64,000 nucleotides of DNA from Mesorhizobium sp. YM1C-6-2 (GCF_003666685.1 NZ_RCIZ01000010.1:1-64000); one strand, 5' to 3'; shown: positions 37,018 through 46,636, numbered from the stretch's first letter. Numbers and translations: made by a program. The notes: generated by a model not told the origin, from the sequence alone.

Positions 37018-38064
37018 CTATGTTAAGCGCGATCGCCGGTCCGTGCCTCTCAGGACGTAGCAAGGCGCATGGCTCATCTGGTCGTAGACTTGCCAATCCA
37101 GCGATTGGCTCCCGACGTCGAAGACGGCAGTCGCAAGCGTGTTCTCATGATCGGGATCGTCGGGTTGCGCGCGGTAGATCGGCAACGCCGCGGCGGTTCC
37201 ATCCCAAAGGACGGACGTCGGGTCGAGCGTGCCGCCGGCGCCGGCGATGATCGCGTCGCCGCGCTGCTGCCGTGACGACGAAGACGACGTGATGATCTGC
37301 CGTTCGCCCGACATGTCCTGATGGACCAGATGGTTGGCATGGCATCGGGGCTGCCGGACAACCTCGACCGAACAGCTCGAATGCGTGAATTCCACGCTCA
37401 CAAGGCGAGGGTCGCCGCGCTGGGCCAGCGTCATGTGAAAGGCTCCGGCGCGCTGGGATGTCCGCAGCAGCTCAGTCGCCTCGTCGAGTGATCCGCAATC
37501 CAGAATGGCGCGGCCGAGGATCATACGCGGCAGCCCGGCGCCGGCATCTCGCGAGCGGATGTTATTGACGGTCTGGACGAGGCCCGTCTCGGTCGCGGCG
37601 AAGGTATGGCCGGGGATCGACGCGGGATAGACGAAACTCGTGAACGAGCGGCCGCCGACGGGCTGAACACGTGCCAGCGCGCAATGGCCGCGAAAGCCGG
37701 GATCGCCGTCCTCATTGTGTGCGACCACCGGCGCGTCGCCGGGTATCTGCACCGTCGTGCACCCGTCGGGCGCCATGGCCCAGACGTCGCCGCGGCAGTT
37801 CCAGAGAAACACGTCGTTGAAGGGCAGGGCGAGGCCCTGCGCCAATCCCTGCAGCTCAGACCAGTAGGCGGGGAGGCGGGCCTCGACAAGTCTGCGCATC
37901 TCGGCCGCGCGCGGGTCGTCGCGGAACGCCATCACCGAAGCCCAGGCATGGCCGATGACGAGGTGACGATGGACGATGTCGGCTCCGAACAGACCGAGCT
38001 GGACGCCGATGTCGTGATGCTTTCCCGCTATCTCCAGAAATCCGAGCCGGCCCTCAGTGGACAT
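37018..38064 (-). CDS. Peptidase C45 / acyl-CoA:6-APA acyltransferase-like amidohydrolase
   Basis: A 348-residue Ntn-hydrolase of the C45 family. The expected self-cleavage site is present as DGCTTVQ, with Gly101-Cys102; in fungal isopenicillin N acyltransferase cleavage is at Gly102-Cys103. NCRGDVWA just before it and VVAHNEDGD just after are family features, as is NNIRSRDAGAGLPRMILGRA. Such enzymes cleave or transfer N-acyl groups. It is last in an operon with an amino acid ABC transporter and overlaps the ATPase gene by 11 bases. This suggests intracellular deacylation of an imported N-acyl amino compound. Confidence 0.88.
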   Translation of the reverse strand: MSTEGRLGFLEIAGKHHDIGVQLGLFGADIVHRHLVIGHAWASVMAFRDDPRAAEMRRLVEARLPAYWSELQGLAQGLALPFNDVFLWNCRGDVWAMAPDGCTTVQIPGDAPVVAHNEDGDPGFRGHCALARVQPVGGRSFTSFVYPASIPGHTFAATETGLVQTVNNIRSRDAGAGLPRMILGRAILDCGSLDEATELLRTSQRAGAFHMTLAQRGDPRLVSVEFTHSSCSVEVVRQPRCHANHLVHQDMSGERQIITSSSSSRQQRGDAIIAGAGGTLDPTSVLWDGTAAALPIYRAQPDDPDHENTLATAVFDVGSQSLDWQVYDQMSHAPCYVLRGTDRRSRLT

Positions 38065-38782
38065 GCTGCAGGAACTCCTTGAGGCGCGGATTCGTCGTAT
38101 TGGCGAGCAGCTCGGCGGGATTGCCGTCGACCGAGATCTTGCCGTCCTCCATGAAGATCAGGCGCGTTCCGACCTGACGGGCGAAGGCCATTTCATGCGT
38201 GACCACGATCATGGTCATGCCTTCCTCAGCCAGGGAGCGCATGACGCGCAGCACCTCATGGCGCAGCTCCGGATCGAGCGCGGACGTCGGCTCGTCGAAC
38301 AGCATGAGCTTCGGCTTGACCGCGAGCGCGCGCGCAATCGCCACGCGCTGCTGCTGGCCGCCAGAAAGCTCCGACGGATAATGGTGGCCGCGTTCGGCAA
38401 GGCCCACCTTGGCGAGAAGTGCCTTCGCCTGTTCGATAGCCTCAGCCTTGGCGACGCCGCGCACACGCTGCGGGCCGAAGGCGACGTTCTGCAGCGCGGT
38501 CATCTGCGGGAACAGGTTGAACTGCTGGAACACCATGCCGGCCTCCTGGCGGATCAGCCGCACCTTGGAGCGCCCTGACCTGACGCTGATGTCGTCGACG
38601 ACAAGGTCGCCGCCATTGATCTCTTCGAGCGCGTTGATGCAGCGAAGCAGCGTGGACTTGCCCGAGCCGGACGGCCCGATCAGCACCACGACCTCGCCCG
38701 CATCGATGTTGAGGTCGACCTCGCGCAGCACCACGACCGGGCCGAAGGTCTTGGTGACCTTGCGAAACTCTACGATGCTCAT
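38054..38782 (-). CDS. Polar amino acid ABC transporter ATP-binding protein (GlnQ-like)
   Basis: A 242-residue ATPase. It has Walker [11 protein letters not shown]-loop [19 protein letters not shown], signature [15 protein letters not shown], Walker [16 protein letters not shown], and switch [10 protein letters not shown]. The start overlaps the permease stop by 4 bases (ATGA). Longer open frame upstream to 39505 is out-of-frame permease sequence. Powers import by the neighbouring permease and binding protein. Confidence 0.93.
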   Translation of the reverse strand: MSIVEFRKVTKTFGPVVVLREVDLNIDAGEVVVLIGPSGSGKSTLLRCINALEEINGGDLVVDDISVRSGRSKVRLIRQEAGMVFQQFNLFPQMTALQNVAFGPQRVRGVAKAEAIEQAKALLAKVGLAERGHHYPSELSGGQQQRVAIARALAVKPKLMLFDEPTSALDPELRHEVLRVMRSLAEEGMTMIVVTHEMAFARQVGTRLIFMEDGKISVDGNPAELLANTTNPRLKEFLQHVH

Positions 38783-39435
38783 AGGATCCGCATCCTCTTT
38801 TCGGTGACACGCAGGATCAGTGTCAGTGTGCCGGTCATCAGCAGGTAGAGGATCGCCACCGCCGACCAGATTTCTACGGCCCGGAAATTGGCGGCCATGA
38901 TCTCCTGACCCTGACGGGTCAGTTCGCCGACGCCGATGACGATGAACAGCGACGTGTCCTTGAGGCTGACGATGAACTGGTTGCCGAGCGGCGGGATCAT
39001 CCGCCGGAAGGCTACTGGTCCGATGATGTAGACCAGCACCTTCCACATCGGCAGGCCGAGCGCGAGTCCCGCTTCCTTCAGCCCCTTGTGCACCGACAGG
39101 AACGAGCCGCGCACGATCTCGGCGATGTAGGCGCCGGCGTTGACGATGATGGAGACGACCGCCGCGGTCATCGGGTTGACGCGGATGTCGGCGAGCACCG
39201 GCAGCGCGAAATAGATGAACATGACCTGTACGACGATGGGTGTGCCCCGGATCAGCTCGACATAGGCAAAGGCGATGCCATTGACGATGGCGTTGCCGTA
39301 GGCACGCATCAGGCCGGCAACGAAGCCGACGATGAGGCCGCCCACCAGCCCGGCGACGGTGATCAGGATCGTGAGCCGCGCGCCGCTGAGCAGCGCCGGC
39401 ATTGCGTCGGCGATGACGGACCAGTCGAATTCCAT
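38779..39435 (-). CDS. Polar amino acid ABC transporter permease (HisM/GlnP family)
   Basis: A 218-residue inner-membrane permease with about five helices. It has the family EAA loop [20 protein letters not shown] and the region [17 protein letters not shown]. Only one permease gene is present, so the transporter would use a homodimer. It is 96 bases after the binding-protein gene in the same operon. Confidence 0.92.
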   Translation of the reverse strand: MEFDWSVIADAMPALLSGARLTILITVAGLVGGLIVGFVAGLMRAYGNAIVNGIAFAYVELIRGTPIVVQVMFIYFALPVLADIRVNPMTAAVVSIIVNAGAYIAEIVRGSFLSVHKGLKEAGLALGLPMWKVLVYIIGPVAFRRMIPPLGNQFIVSLKDTSLFIVIGVGELTRQGQEIMAANFRAVEIWSAVAILYLLMTGTLTLILRVTEKRMRIL

Positions 39436-39531
39436 GTTGGGCTCCCGCTATGAGGCGCGCCCGCCGAAGGGAGCCGGCGCGCCTGACCAGAGCAATCTCC
39501 TGCAAGGCCAGGCAGCGGCCTTGCGTCAGTG

Positions 39532-40272
39532 TCAGAGCTTCGGCTCAGCGCCGAACCACTTTTTGTAGATCTCGGTATAGCGGCCATCCTTCTTCATGTT
39601 GGCGAGTGCCACATTCACCTTGGCCACCAGTTCGCTGCCCTTCGGGAAACCGATGCCGTACTGGTGGGCCATCATCTGCTCGCCGACCGCCTTCACCTTG
39701 CCGTCACCGGCCGTCTTCACGTAGTAGAGCACGTTCGGCGTGTCATGCATGGCCGCGTCGACACGGCCGGTCCGCAGCTCCAGATAGGCGTTGTCGATGT
39801 TGGGGAACTGGCGCAGCTCCGTTTCCTTGAAGTTCTCCTTGGCATAGTCGGTCGCCGAAGTGCCGGTCTTGGTGGCCAGTACCTTGCCCTTCAGGTCATC
39901 CGCGCCCTTGATCGTGCTGTCGGCGGGCACCATCAGCAGGAAGCCGCTGTCGTAATAGCCGTCGGAGAAGTCTATCGCCTTCTTGCGCTCGTCCTTGATG
40001 GTGATGCCAGCCAGCGCGACATCCACCTGCTTGGTCTGGAGCGCCGGAATGATGCCGTTGAAGTCCATCGGCTGCAGCGTGTAGGTGACGCCGATCTCCT
40101 TGGCGATGGCATCCCACATGTCGATGTCGAAGCCGACATATTTGTCGCCTTCCTTGAATTCGAACGGTACGAAGGCGGTGTCGGTGGCGACGACCAGGTC
40201 CTCGGCCTTGGTGCTCTGTGTGAATGCGATGGCCGTTGCGAAGGCGGCAAACAGGATATTGCGCAGTTTCAT
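39532..40272 (-). CDS. Periplasmic amino-compound-binding protein (SBP family 3)
   Basis: A 246-residue family 3 solute-binding protein with a signal peptide ([17 protein letters not shown]). Its core includes [20 protein letters not shown], then [35 protein letters not shown] and the second-lobe segment [17 protein letters not shown]. These proteins bind amino acids or close relatives. It lies 15 bases after the aminotransferase gene. Confidence 0.93.
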   Translation of the reverse strand: MKLRNILFAAFATAIAFTQSTKAEDLVVATDTAFVPFEFKEGDKYVGFDIDMWDAIAKEIGVTYTLQPMDFNGIIPALQTKQVDVALAGITIKDERKKAIDFSDGYYDSGFLLMVPADSTIKGADDLKGKVLATKTGTSATDYAKENFKETELRQFPNIDNAYLELRTGRVDAAMHDTPNVLYYVKTAGDGKVKAVGEQMMAHQYGIGFPKGSELVAKVNVALANMKKDGRYTEIYKKWFGAEPKL

Positions 40273-40287
40273 CTGGGTTCCCCTTGG

Positions 40288-41631
40288 TTAGTGCTTTTCG
40301 ATTGGAAGAGAGGCGATTGCCGCATCGATCGCATCGCCGAGCCTTTCGACGATGCGGGAAATGTCGCTGCGGTCGACGATGAAGGGCGGCGCCAGCAGGA
40401 CGTGATCGCCGAGCCTGCCGTCGATGGTGCCGCCCATCGGATAGACCATGAGACCGCGCGCCATGGCTTCCTTCTTGATGCGCGCGTTGAGCTTCAGCTT
40501 CGGGTCGAACGGATGCTTGCTTGTGCGGTCCGCCACCAGTTCGACGCCCCGGAACAGGCCGCGCCCGCGGACGTCGCCGACATGGTGATGGTTGCCCAGA
40601 CGCTCGGTCAGACGGGTTTCCAGCTCGGTGCCCATGGCGACCACGTTGGCGAGCAGGTTCTCTCGCCGGATCGTCTGCTGCACGGCAAGCCCGGCAGCCG
40701 CGGCCATCGGGTGCCCCATATAGGTGTGGCCGTGCTGGAAGAAGCCGGAGCCGTTGGCGAAGGCATCGAATATCTTTTGCGACAGCAGCACCGCGCCGAG
40801 CGGCTGGTAACCGCCGCCCAGCCCCTTGGCGATGGTCATCAGGTCCGGCGCTACGCCGTCCTGCTCGCAGGCATGCAGCGTCCCGGTGCGGCCCATGCCG
40901 CACATCACCTCGTCGAGGATGAGCAGCACGCCGTAGCGGTCACATATGGCGCGGATGCGCTTGAGGTAGTCGGCGACGGGTGGCACCGCTCCAGCGGTCG
41001 CACCCACGACCGTCTCCGCAACGAAAGCAATGACCTGGTCGGCGCCGAGTTCGAGTATCTTGTCCTCGAGCTGCTGCGCGGCGCGGGCGGCATAGGCTTC
41101 GTCGCTCTCGCCGGTTTCCTGCAGGCGGTAGGCGTAGCAGGGGTCGATGTGGTGGGTTTCGATCAGCAGCGGCTTGAATTGCGCGCGGCGCCACTCATTG
41201 CCGCCCGCGGCCAGCGCGCCCAGCGTGTTGCCGTGATAGCTCTGTCGGCGCGCGATGATGTGCCGGCGCTGCGGTTCGCCCTTCTCGACAAAATACTGCC
41301 GCGCCATTTTCAGGGCGGCCTCGACGGCCTCGGACCCGCCGCTGACGAGATAGACGTGGCTCAACCCGGCTGGGGCGTCCTCGACCAGCAGGTCCGCCAG
41401 GGCCTCGGCGACTTCCGACGTGAAGAAGCCGGTATGCGCATAAGCCAGCCGGTCCAGTTGCTCGTGAAGGGCAGAGATCACAGCCGGATGAGCATGGCCC
41501 AGGCAGGATACCGCTGCCCCGCCGGAGGCGTCGATATAGGCCTTGCCCTCGGCATCGAACAGTTCGATGCCGCTGCCGCCGACGGCGACCGGCATGCGGG
41601 AATGAGCGGCGCGATGCAGGATGCGGGTCAC
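40288..41631 (-). CDS. Class III PLP-dependent aminotransferase
   Basis: A 447-residue omega-aminotransferase-type enzyme. SGGSEAVEAALKMARQYF, the YHGNTLGALA loop, LILDEVMCGMGRTG and the PLP lysine in TIAKGLGGGYQPLGAV are all seen. I choose the GTG at 41631, which overlaps the RpiR gene stop as GTGA; the frame upstream is the other gene's sequence. Class III enzymes move amino groups from beta-, gamma- or omega-amino acids and amines. With the divergent BKACE gene this suggests formation of a beta-keto acid. Confidence 0.9.
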   Translation of the reverse strand: MTRILHRAAHSRMPVAVGGSGIELFDAEGKAYIDASGGAAVSCLGHAHPAVISALHEQLDRLAYAHTGFFTSEVAEALADLLVEDAPAGLSHVYLVSGGSEAVEAALKMARQYFVEKGEPQRRHIIARRQSYHGNTLGALAAGGNEWRRAQFKPLLIETHHIDPCYAYRLQETGESDEAYAARAAQQLEDKILELGADQVIAFVAETVVGATAGAVPPVADYLKRIRAICDRYGVLLILDEVMCGMGRTGTLHACEQDGVAPDLMTIAKGLGGGYQPLGAVLLSQKIFDAFANGSGFFQHGHTYMGHPMAAAAGLAVQQTIRRENLLANVVAMGTELETRLTERLGNHHHVGDVRGRGLFRGVELVADRTSKHPFDPKLKLNARIKKEAMARGLMVYPMGGTIDGRLGDHVLLAPPFIVDRSDISRIVERLGDAIDAAIASLPIEKH

Positions 41632-42512
41632 GGACGTTTCGTCCTCGTCTTGAGATGGGTGTTGAGTGCGGCCGACTGGCGGTCGACGCTGGCGAGCGCG
41701 GCGCTCGCAGTGTCTCCGGCATGTCCGGCCACAAGGGCCCCGAGGATTTCGCCGACGACAAAGGCCGGCGACATGGTGTGCAGGAAGGACGGACTTTCCG
41801 TCGGAACGACGATGGTGCAGGCGGCGAGCTGTGCCAGCGGTGCAACCGGGCTGTCGGTGATCGCCACAACCGACAGCCCGCAGGATTGCGCATATTCGGT
41901 CAGTTCGACCGTCTGCCGTGTATAGGGGAGCACGCTCACCGCGACGAGCACATCGTCGCGTGCCGCACTGCCCAGGGTGTCTGCACCGATCCCGCCAGGG
42001 GCGTCCAGCATGATCGCATGCTTGCCGGCCAGCGACAGCACATAGTGCAGATGCCAGGCTGGCGAATGGCTGGAACGCAGGCCGAGACAATAGATGCGCC
42101 GTGCCCGTGAAAGCCGCCGCGCCGCATCGACAAGGTTGTCCAGGGTGGCAGGCTGTGACAGCGAGCCGATCTGGGCGTGGACGCCTCCCAGCATATCCGC
42201 GGCCAACGCATGGTCGCCCTTGAGCTTCTGGCTTTTCGCCTGGGTGCCCACGCGGCCGACAAACCCGGTCACATCGCTGCGCATGGCGTCGGCATAGAGC
42301 TGGCGGACGTCCTCGTAACCGGAAAGACCGAGGTGTTTGGCCAGGCGGGTCATGGTGGCCGGCTGAACCTGTGCCTGCCGCGCCTGCTCGCGCATCGACA
42401 GCAGGGCAACCTCGCGCGGTTGGTCGAGGACATAGCGCGCGGCGGCCTGGAGTTGCTCCGACATCGAGTCGAAGGCTGTTACGATCGCTTCGGCGAGAGG
42501 ACCTGCTTGCAT
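41628..42512 (-). CDS. MurR/RpiR family transcriptional regulator
   Basis: About 294 residues. The N-terminal HTH_6 domain covers LLSMREQARQAQVQPATMTR and LAKHLGLSGYEDVRQLYADA. The C-terminal SIS domain has RIYCLGLRSSHSPAWHLHYV and DVLVAVSVLPYTRQTVELTE. Start may be ATG 42512 or GTG 42527; neither has a strong ribosome site. It is first in the aminotransferase/ABC operon and divergent from the BKACE gene, so it probably controls both from the shared 91-base promoter. Confidence 0.88.
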   Translation of the reverse strand: MQAGPLAEAIVTAFDSMSEQLQAAARYVLDQPREVALLSMREQARQAQVQPATMTRLAKHLGLSGYEDVRQLYADAMRSDVTGFVGRVGTQAKSQKLKGDHALAADMLGGVHAQIGSLSQPATLDNLVDAARRLSRARRIYCLGLRSSHSPAWHLHYVLSLAGKHAIMLDAPGGIGADTLGSAARDDVLVAVSVLPYTRQTVELTEYAQSCGLSVVAITDSPVAPLAQLAACTIVVPTESPSFLHTMSPAFVVGEILGALVAGHAGDTASAALASVDRQSAALNTHLKTRTKRP

Positions 42513-42571
42513 GGGACTCGAATACACCGGCTCAAACTTGATTGCAACATTTGTTTCATAAGTGTATCAGT

Positions 42572-42589
42572 ATGATTTATATGGATCAT
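42572..42589. promoter_or_regulatory. Inverted repeat in the RpiR/BKACE divergent promoter
   Basis: ATGAT (42572-42576) and ATCAT (42585-42589) form a short inverted repeat with an 8-base AT-rich spacer, 15 bases before the BKACE start. It may be an operator, but short repeats of this size can arise by chance. Confidence 0.3.
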
Positions 42590-42603
42590 TACAGGAAGTA
42601 CGA

Positions 42604-43470
42604 ATGACGGCGCCCCAGCAACCGCACCGGGTAGCGATTTCAGTGGCGCCGAATGGCGGCCGGAAGACAAAGGCGGATCACCCGTCCATTCCACTCACGG
42701 CGATCGAACTTGCGAGGACCGCCGCCGAATGCCTGGAAGCGGGCGCCAGCATGATCCATGTCCATGTGCGCCGGGCCGATGGCCGTCATCTCCTCGATAC
42801 CGACGCTTACCAGCAAACAATCACGGCGATCCGCGCGGAGGTGGACGACCGTCTTCTGATTCAGATCACCACCGAGGCGCTCGGCATCTACAGTCCCGCC
42901 GAACAGATCGCCGTGCTGAAGGCAACCCGGCCGGAAGCCGCGTCGCTGGCGCTTCGCGAGCTTGTGCCGGACGATACCGCCGAGCCGGCTTTCGCCGATG
43001 CGCTCGCCTGGATGAAGCAGGAGGACGTGCGCCCGCAGATCATCCTCTACGATCCTTCGGAAGCCGTCCGACTGGCGGCGATGATCCGCCGCGGCCTGGT
43101 GCCGTGGTCCGACATTCCGGTCATCTATGTGCTCGGCCGTTACACGGTCGCCCAAACGTCGTTGCCGTCCGACCTGCTGCCGTTCCTGGCGCCAGATATG
43201 CCGCGGTTCTCGAACTGGAGTGTATGCGCCTTCGGCAGGCATGAAGCCGCATGCGTCACCACGGCTGCGCTGTTGGGCGGACATGTCCGGGTCGGCTTCG
43301 AGAACAATCTCCTGCTACCGGACGGCAATCGGGCAGAAAGCAACGCCGCGCTGATCCAGCCGGTCGCAGCCGCGATTAAAGGATTCGGATTTTCCCTATG
43401 CGATGCGACGTCAGCTCGCGCGCTCTTCGGGAACTCGGCGACGGAGAGTTCAGTCGCCAGAACAACCTGA
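42604..43470 (+). CDS. BKACE (DUF849) beta-keto acid cleavage enzyme
   Basis: A 288-residue TIM-barrel enzyme of the 3-keto-5-aminohexanoate cleavage enzyme family. It cleaves a beta-keto acid with acetyl-CoA to acetoacetate plus a CoA ester. Metal ligands are in SMIHVHVRRADGRH near residue 52, the N terminus is VAISVAPNGGRKTKADHPSI, and the end has GHVRVGFENNLLLPDG. The ATG at 42604 is preceded by AGGAAG; an upstream in-frame ATG at 42562 lies in the promoter. The exact keto acid is unknown. Confidence 0.88.
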   Translation: MTAPQQPHRVAISVAPNGGRKTKADHPSIPLTAIELARTAAECLEAGASMIHVHVRRADGRHLLDTDAYQQTITAIRAEVDDRLLIQITTEALGIYSPAEQIAVLKATRPEAASLALRELVPDDTAEPAFADALAWMKQEDVRPQIILYDPSEAVRLAAMIRRGLVPWSDIPVIYVLGRYTVAQTSLPSDLLPFLAPDMPRFSNWSVCAFGRHEAACVTTAALLGGHVRVGFENNLLLPDGNRAESNAALIQPVAAAIKGFGFSLCDATSARALFGNSATESSVARTT

Positions 43471-43855
43471 TCCGCTTGCACGCATATCTGAAAGAGGCGG
43501 TTTAAACCGACCAGGGTAGGGGGATAGTCCTGCTTCGGCCGGCGTAAAAGTCGTCCACCTATTTTCCTTTTTTGCACCGAGCGAAGGAGGGCAGGGGATC
43601 TGCCGCGGACCTGTATCTGAAGGTCCGTCTCGCCTGCTCTGAATGGATCATGCAGCGCCAGGCGGCGAAGCATGATGCTGTCGTATTTGGTCCCGCCCAG
43701 CCCACAAGCGCCGATCACCGTCCGGTGGCTGAGGCTCGATGCCAAGTGAAGACCAATGCCCTCATTCAAAGAATGAATTTGAGCGTCCAATCGGCGTGCC
43801 AATAGGTAGAACGAACCTAAATTTCGGGCCTAACGAAACAAAACGAAAGACGACG
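43471..43855. other. Intergenic region, probable promoter of the MocDEF-like operon
   Basis: About 385 bases between the BKACE stop and the Rieske ferredoxin start. No supported gene is present, and open frames that extend upstream of the Rieske start show no homology. The operon promoter must be here; I could not define its elements. Confidence 0.4.
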
Positions 43856-44194
43856 ATGGCTGAGGAGAATACCGCGGGGGCCGCACCTGAATGGGTGTTG
43901 GCGGCAGGGGCGCATGCGCTTGCATCGGAAGATGCGATGCGCTTCACGCACGGCGGAAAATGCATTGCGGTCTATAACCTTTCGGGCAGCTTCTATGCCA
44001 CGTCGGGTATCTGCACGCATGAACATGCCTTCATGTCGGAAGGCTATATCGACGGCGAAACCGTCGAATGTCCCCTGCATCAGGGGCTCTTCAACATTCG
44101 AACGGGCGCCGCGCTGTCGCCGCCCGTGACCAAGAACCTGCAGACGTTCAAGACCAAAGTCGAAAATGGGCAGGTCTACGTGCTGGTCGAATAG
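43856..44194 (+). CDS. Rieske [2Fe-2S] ferredoxin, MocE-like
   Basis: A 112-residue soluble Rieske ferredoxin. The cluster ligands are Cys and His in GICTHEHAF (about residues 52-54) and in VECPLHQGLFN (about 72-75). Length and motif fit MocE/BphF-type electron carriers that feed oxygenases. The matching reductase and a desaturase-like oxygenase are encoded further along the same operon (50873-53088), separated by the sugar transporter genes. Confidence 0.9.
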   Translation: MAEENTAGAAPEWVLAAGAHALASEDAMRFTHGGKCIAVYNLSGSFYATSGICTHEHAFMSEGYIDGETVECPLHQGLFNIRTGAALSPPVTKNLQTFKTKVENGQVYVLVE

Positions 44195-44270
44195 CCATCA
44201 CGGGATGAGCTGGTGACTACCCAGGCGTGGTCGCCGAGGAAAAACCATCATCAAAAATCGGGAGGAAAAT

Positions 44271-45566
44271 ATGTTCAGTTCAACACGGCGTGCCGCCTTA
44301 CGCGGCACGATCAGCGCTGTCGTGCTTATGGCGGTGCAGGGCGGGTTCACGGTCGCCGCGCAGGCCGAAGGCGTGCACGACACGCTGAATGGCCTCATTG
44401 CCAAATATTCCGAGCAGGCCAAGCAGGAGATGTCCAACAAAAGCGTCTCGGAGCTCTTCGAGAAAGACGGTTTTCGCGACTATCTCGACGTCTATCCGGT
44501 AGGCGAACTGGCGGAAGGCTTCGTGTGGAAGCCGGGCATGGGTGCGACATTCACCGGCCCCTACAGCAAGCTCGAAATCAAGTCGCCCTTCACCGACTAC
44601 ATCCCGCTGGCGGAAGGGCCGGTGCTCGATCCCAACAAGACCTACAAAATCGGCTTCGTGTTTCACGGCTTCAACCATCCCTGGCTGATCAGCCTCGCAG
44701 ACACGGCGGCCTGGGAAGCGGCGCGGCATCCCAATGTCGAGATCGAAGTGATCGACGCGGAATTCGACGACAACAAGATGGGTCAGGTCATCGATACTTG
44801 GGTCGCCAAGAAATACGACGGCATCGTCCTGTGGCCGTCGCGAGAGGCGCCGATGGGGCCGCCGGTTGACCGTGCCATCGATGCCGGAATCCCGGTCGTC
44901 AGCGTCGACCGCAGGACTTCGTCCGAAAAGATCAGCTCGGAGGTCCTCGGGAACTTCTATGCGAACGGTCTCCAGGAAGGTCTCTACCTGAAGGAGGTCC
45001 TTCAGGGCGGAAACATCGTGCTCAACCGCAAGGACCTAGGAAGCACCGCGGATTCGATCCGTACCGGCGCCTTCCTCGAAGTGATCGGCAATGTCGATGG
45101 CTTCAATATCCAGGGCAACTACCACACGAACAGCCAGCGCCAGCTGGCGTTCCAGTCCACTGCCGATGCCCTCCAGGCTTTCAACGACATTTCTGTCAGC
45201 TTCAACACCGGTGGTGAGGAAGCCATGGGAGCCCTCGACGCAATCCGCGAGGCGAAGCGGCTGAACTCCGCGCCCGATGGCAAGAAGATCGTCATCCTAG
45301 CCAACGACGATGCCAAGGAGGTCCTGAAGGAGATCACGGACGGCAACATCGACATGGTGTCGCCATACACGCCGTTGATCGGCGACATCGGTATCCGCGC
45401 CGTCATCAAGCATATCGGTGCCAAGGAAGGCCTCAACGAGGCTCCGCCGAAGCTCATCATGACGCCGAATCTGCCGATGATCACCAAGACCAAGATGACC
45501 ATCGAAGGCGTCGAGACCATGACGCCGGACGAGTGGCCCTACGCTTACGGACCCGCTGTAAACTGA
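44271..45566 (+). CDS. Periplasmic sugar-binding protein of an ABC transporter
   Basis: A 431-residue protein with a signal peptide (RGTISAVVLMAVQGGFTVAA then QAEG) and a Peripla_BP_4 domain. YKIGFVFHGFNHPWLISLAD begins the first lobe, ATVIDTWVAKKYDGIVLWPS-like sequence follows, and IPVVSVDRR lies at the hinge. It is longer than the RbsB type (about 300) because of about 120 residues before the domain. A TTAGGAGG-like sequence (CGGGAGGAAA) precedes the start. It should bind a sugar, polyol or related methylated compound. Confidence 0.88.
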   Translation: MFSSTRRAALRGTISAVVLMAVQGGFTVAAQAEGVHDTLNGLIAKYSEQAKQEMSNKSVSELFEKDGFRDYLDVYPVGELAEGFVWKPGMGATFTGPYSKLEIKSPFTDYIPLAEGPVLDPNKTYKIGFVFHGFNHPWLISLADTAAWEAARHPNVEIEVIDAEFDDNKMGQVIDTWVAKKYDGIVLWPSREAPMGPPVDRAIDAGIPVVSVDRRTSSEKISSEVLGNFYANGLQEGLYLKEVLQGGNIVLNRKDLGSTADSIRTGAFLEVIGNVDGFNIQGNYHTNSQRQLAFQSTADALQAFNDISVSFNTGGEEAMGALDAIREAKRLNSAPDGKKIVILANDDAKEVLKEITDGNIDMVSPYTPLIGDIGIRAVIKHIGAKEGLNEAPPKLIMTPNLPMITKTKMTIEGVETMTPDEWPYAYGPAVN

Positions 45567-45581
45567 ACCTCCCAAGACGTT

Positions 45582-45615
45582 CCATGCCGCAGCCGTTGGA
45601 TTGGCTGCGGCATGG
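45582..45615 (+). other. Perfect stem-loop between binding protein and permease genes
   Basis: CCATGCCGCAGCC (45582-45594) and GGCTGCGGCATGG (45603-45615) form a 13-base-pair perfect stem with an 8-base loop, 16 bases after the binding-protein stop. No T run follows, so it is not a standard terminator. Such hairpins often protect the upstream message from 3' decay and so raise binding-protein levels over permease levels. Confidence 0.7.
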
Positions 45616-45646
45616 GACCTGGACCGGATTCGACGGGTTTCGCCAC

Positions 45647-46636
45647 ATGGCCGCAATCGAAGATAAAGCAGGCGCCAAGCCATCGGGAAATCGCCCGGCG
45701 TGGCCGGCTCTGCCAGCCGTCGGGGACCTGAGCCGTGTCGCCGTGCTGATCGCGCTCGTCACGGTCGGGCAGTATCTCTATCCGGGCTTCCTTTCGGCTG
45801 AGAACCTGCGCGTGATCCTGACCGCTGTCGCCGGCATAGGCATCCTCGCCTTCGGGATGACGATGGTCGTCATAACAGGCGAAATAGACCTCTCCGTTGC
45901 CGGTGTCGCCGTCCTTTCCACAGTCGTCGGCGGCCTGCTGATAGCGACCGGTTCACCCTTCCTGATCATCGGGGCCGTGCTGCTCTGCGGACTTGTGCTC
46001 GGCATCATCAACGGCATCCTGGTGGCGAAGGTCGGCATCTCCTCGCTGATCTCCACGCTGGCCATGCTCGGCATCGCGGGGGCTCTCGCCAATATCTTCT
46101 CGGGAGGGCAGGCTGCCTATCCGGAGAAGATCGCGGAATTCATGTGGTTCGGTCGCGGAACCGTTTTCGGCGTACCAGTACCGATCGCACTTTTCGCCCT
46201 GATGGCGCTGATCTGTCTTTTCCTCACCCGGAGCGCGACCTTCGGACGAAGGCTTTACGCGACGGGCGGCAACGCGCGGGCGGCGATGCTCTCCGGCATA
46301 AGGGTCGATCGCGTCAAGATCGCGGTCTTCGCGTTCTGCGGCGTCTGCGCTGCCGTGGCGGGCCTGATCGAAAGTGCTCGCCTCGGCTACATCAATCCGG
46401 CAGCCTTTCCAGGGCTTGAACTGAAGGTGCTGGCGGTGACCGTGCTTGGTGGCGCGGCGCTGGCGGGCGGCACGGGATCTGTATTCGGCGCGCTTGTAGC
46501 GGCCCTCATCATCGGCGTGATCAATAATCTTCTGAACCAGATGGGCGTCAGCTTCTACATGCAGCAGGTCGTCACTGCGCTGGTCATTCTCGTGGTCGTC
46601 ATGCCCGGCATGAAGCACAGGAAATTCGTGAAATGA
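45647..46636 (+). CDS. Sugar ABC transporter permease (RbsC family), first of two
   Basis: About 329 residues with 8-10 hydrophobic helices. BPD_transp_2 landmarks are GMTMVVITGEIDLSVAGVAV, LGIINGILVAKVGISSLIST, GRRLYATGGNARAAMLSGI and VTVLGGAALAGGTGSVFGAL. Translation may start at 45647; an ATG at 45584 would lie inside the hairpin. It overlaps the second permease gene by 4 bases. Confidence 0.9.
   Translation: MAAIEDKAGAKPSGNRPAWPALPAVGDLSRVAVLIALVTVGQYLYPGFLSAENLRVILTAVAGIGILAFGMTMVVITGEIDLSVAGVAVLSTVVGGLLIATGSPFLIIGAVLLCGLVLGIINGILVAKVGISSLISTLAMLGIAGALANIFSGGQAAYPEKIAEFMWFGRGTVFGVPVPIALFALMALICLFLTRSATFGRRLYATGGNARAAMLSGIRVDRVKIAVFAFCGVCAAVAGLIESARLGYINPAAFPGLELKVLAVTVLGGAALAGGTGSVFGALVAALIIGVINNLLNQMGVSFYMQQVVTALVILVVVMPGMKHRKFVK

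Noticed and set aside
39529-41925. Plus-strand open frame of about 800 codons opposite the binding protein and aminotransferase genes.
   Set aside because: It spans two genuine antisense genes and has no homology or credible ribosome site.
45582-45615. The strong hairpin considered as an intrinsic transcription terminator.
   Set aside because: No run of T follows on the plus strand, and the downstream permease genes clearly belong to the same operon.
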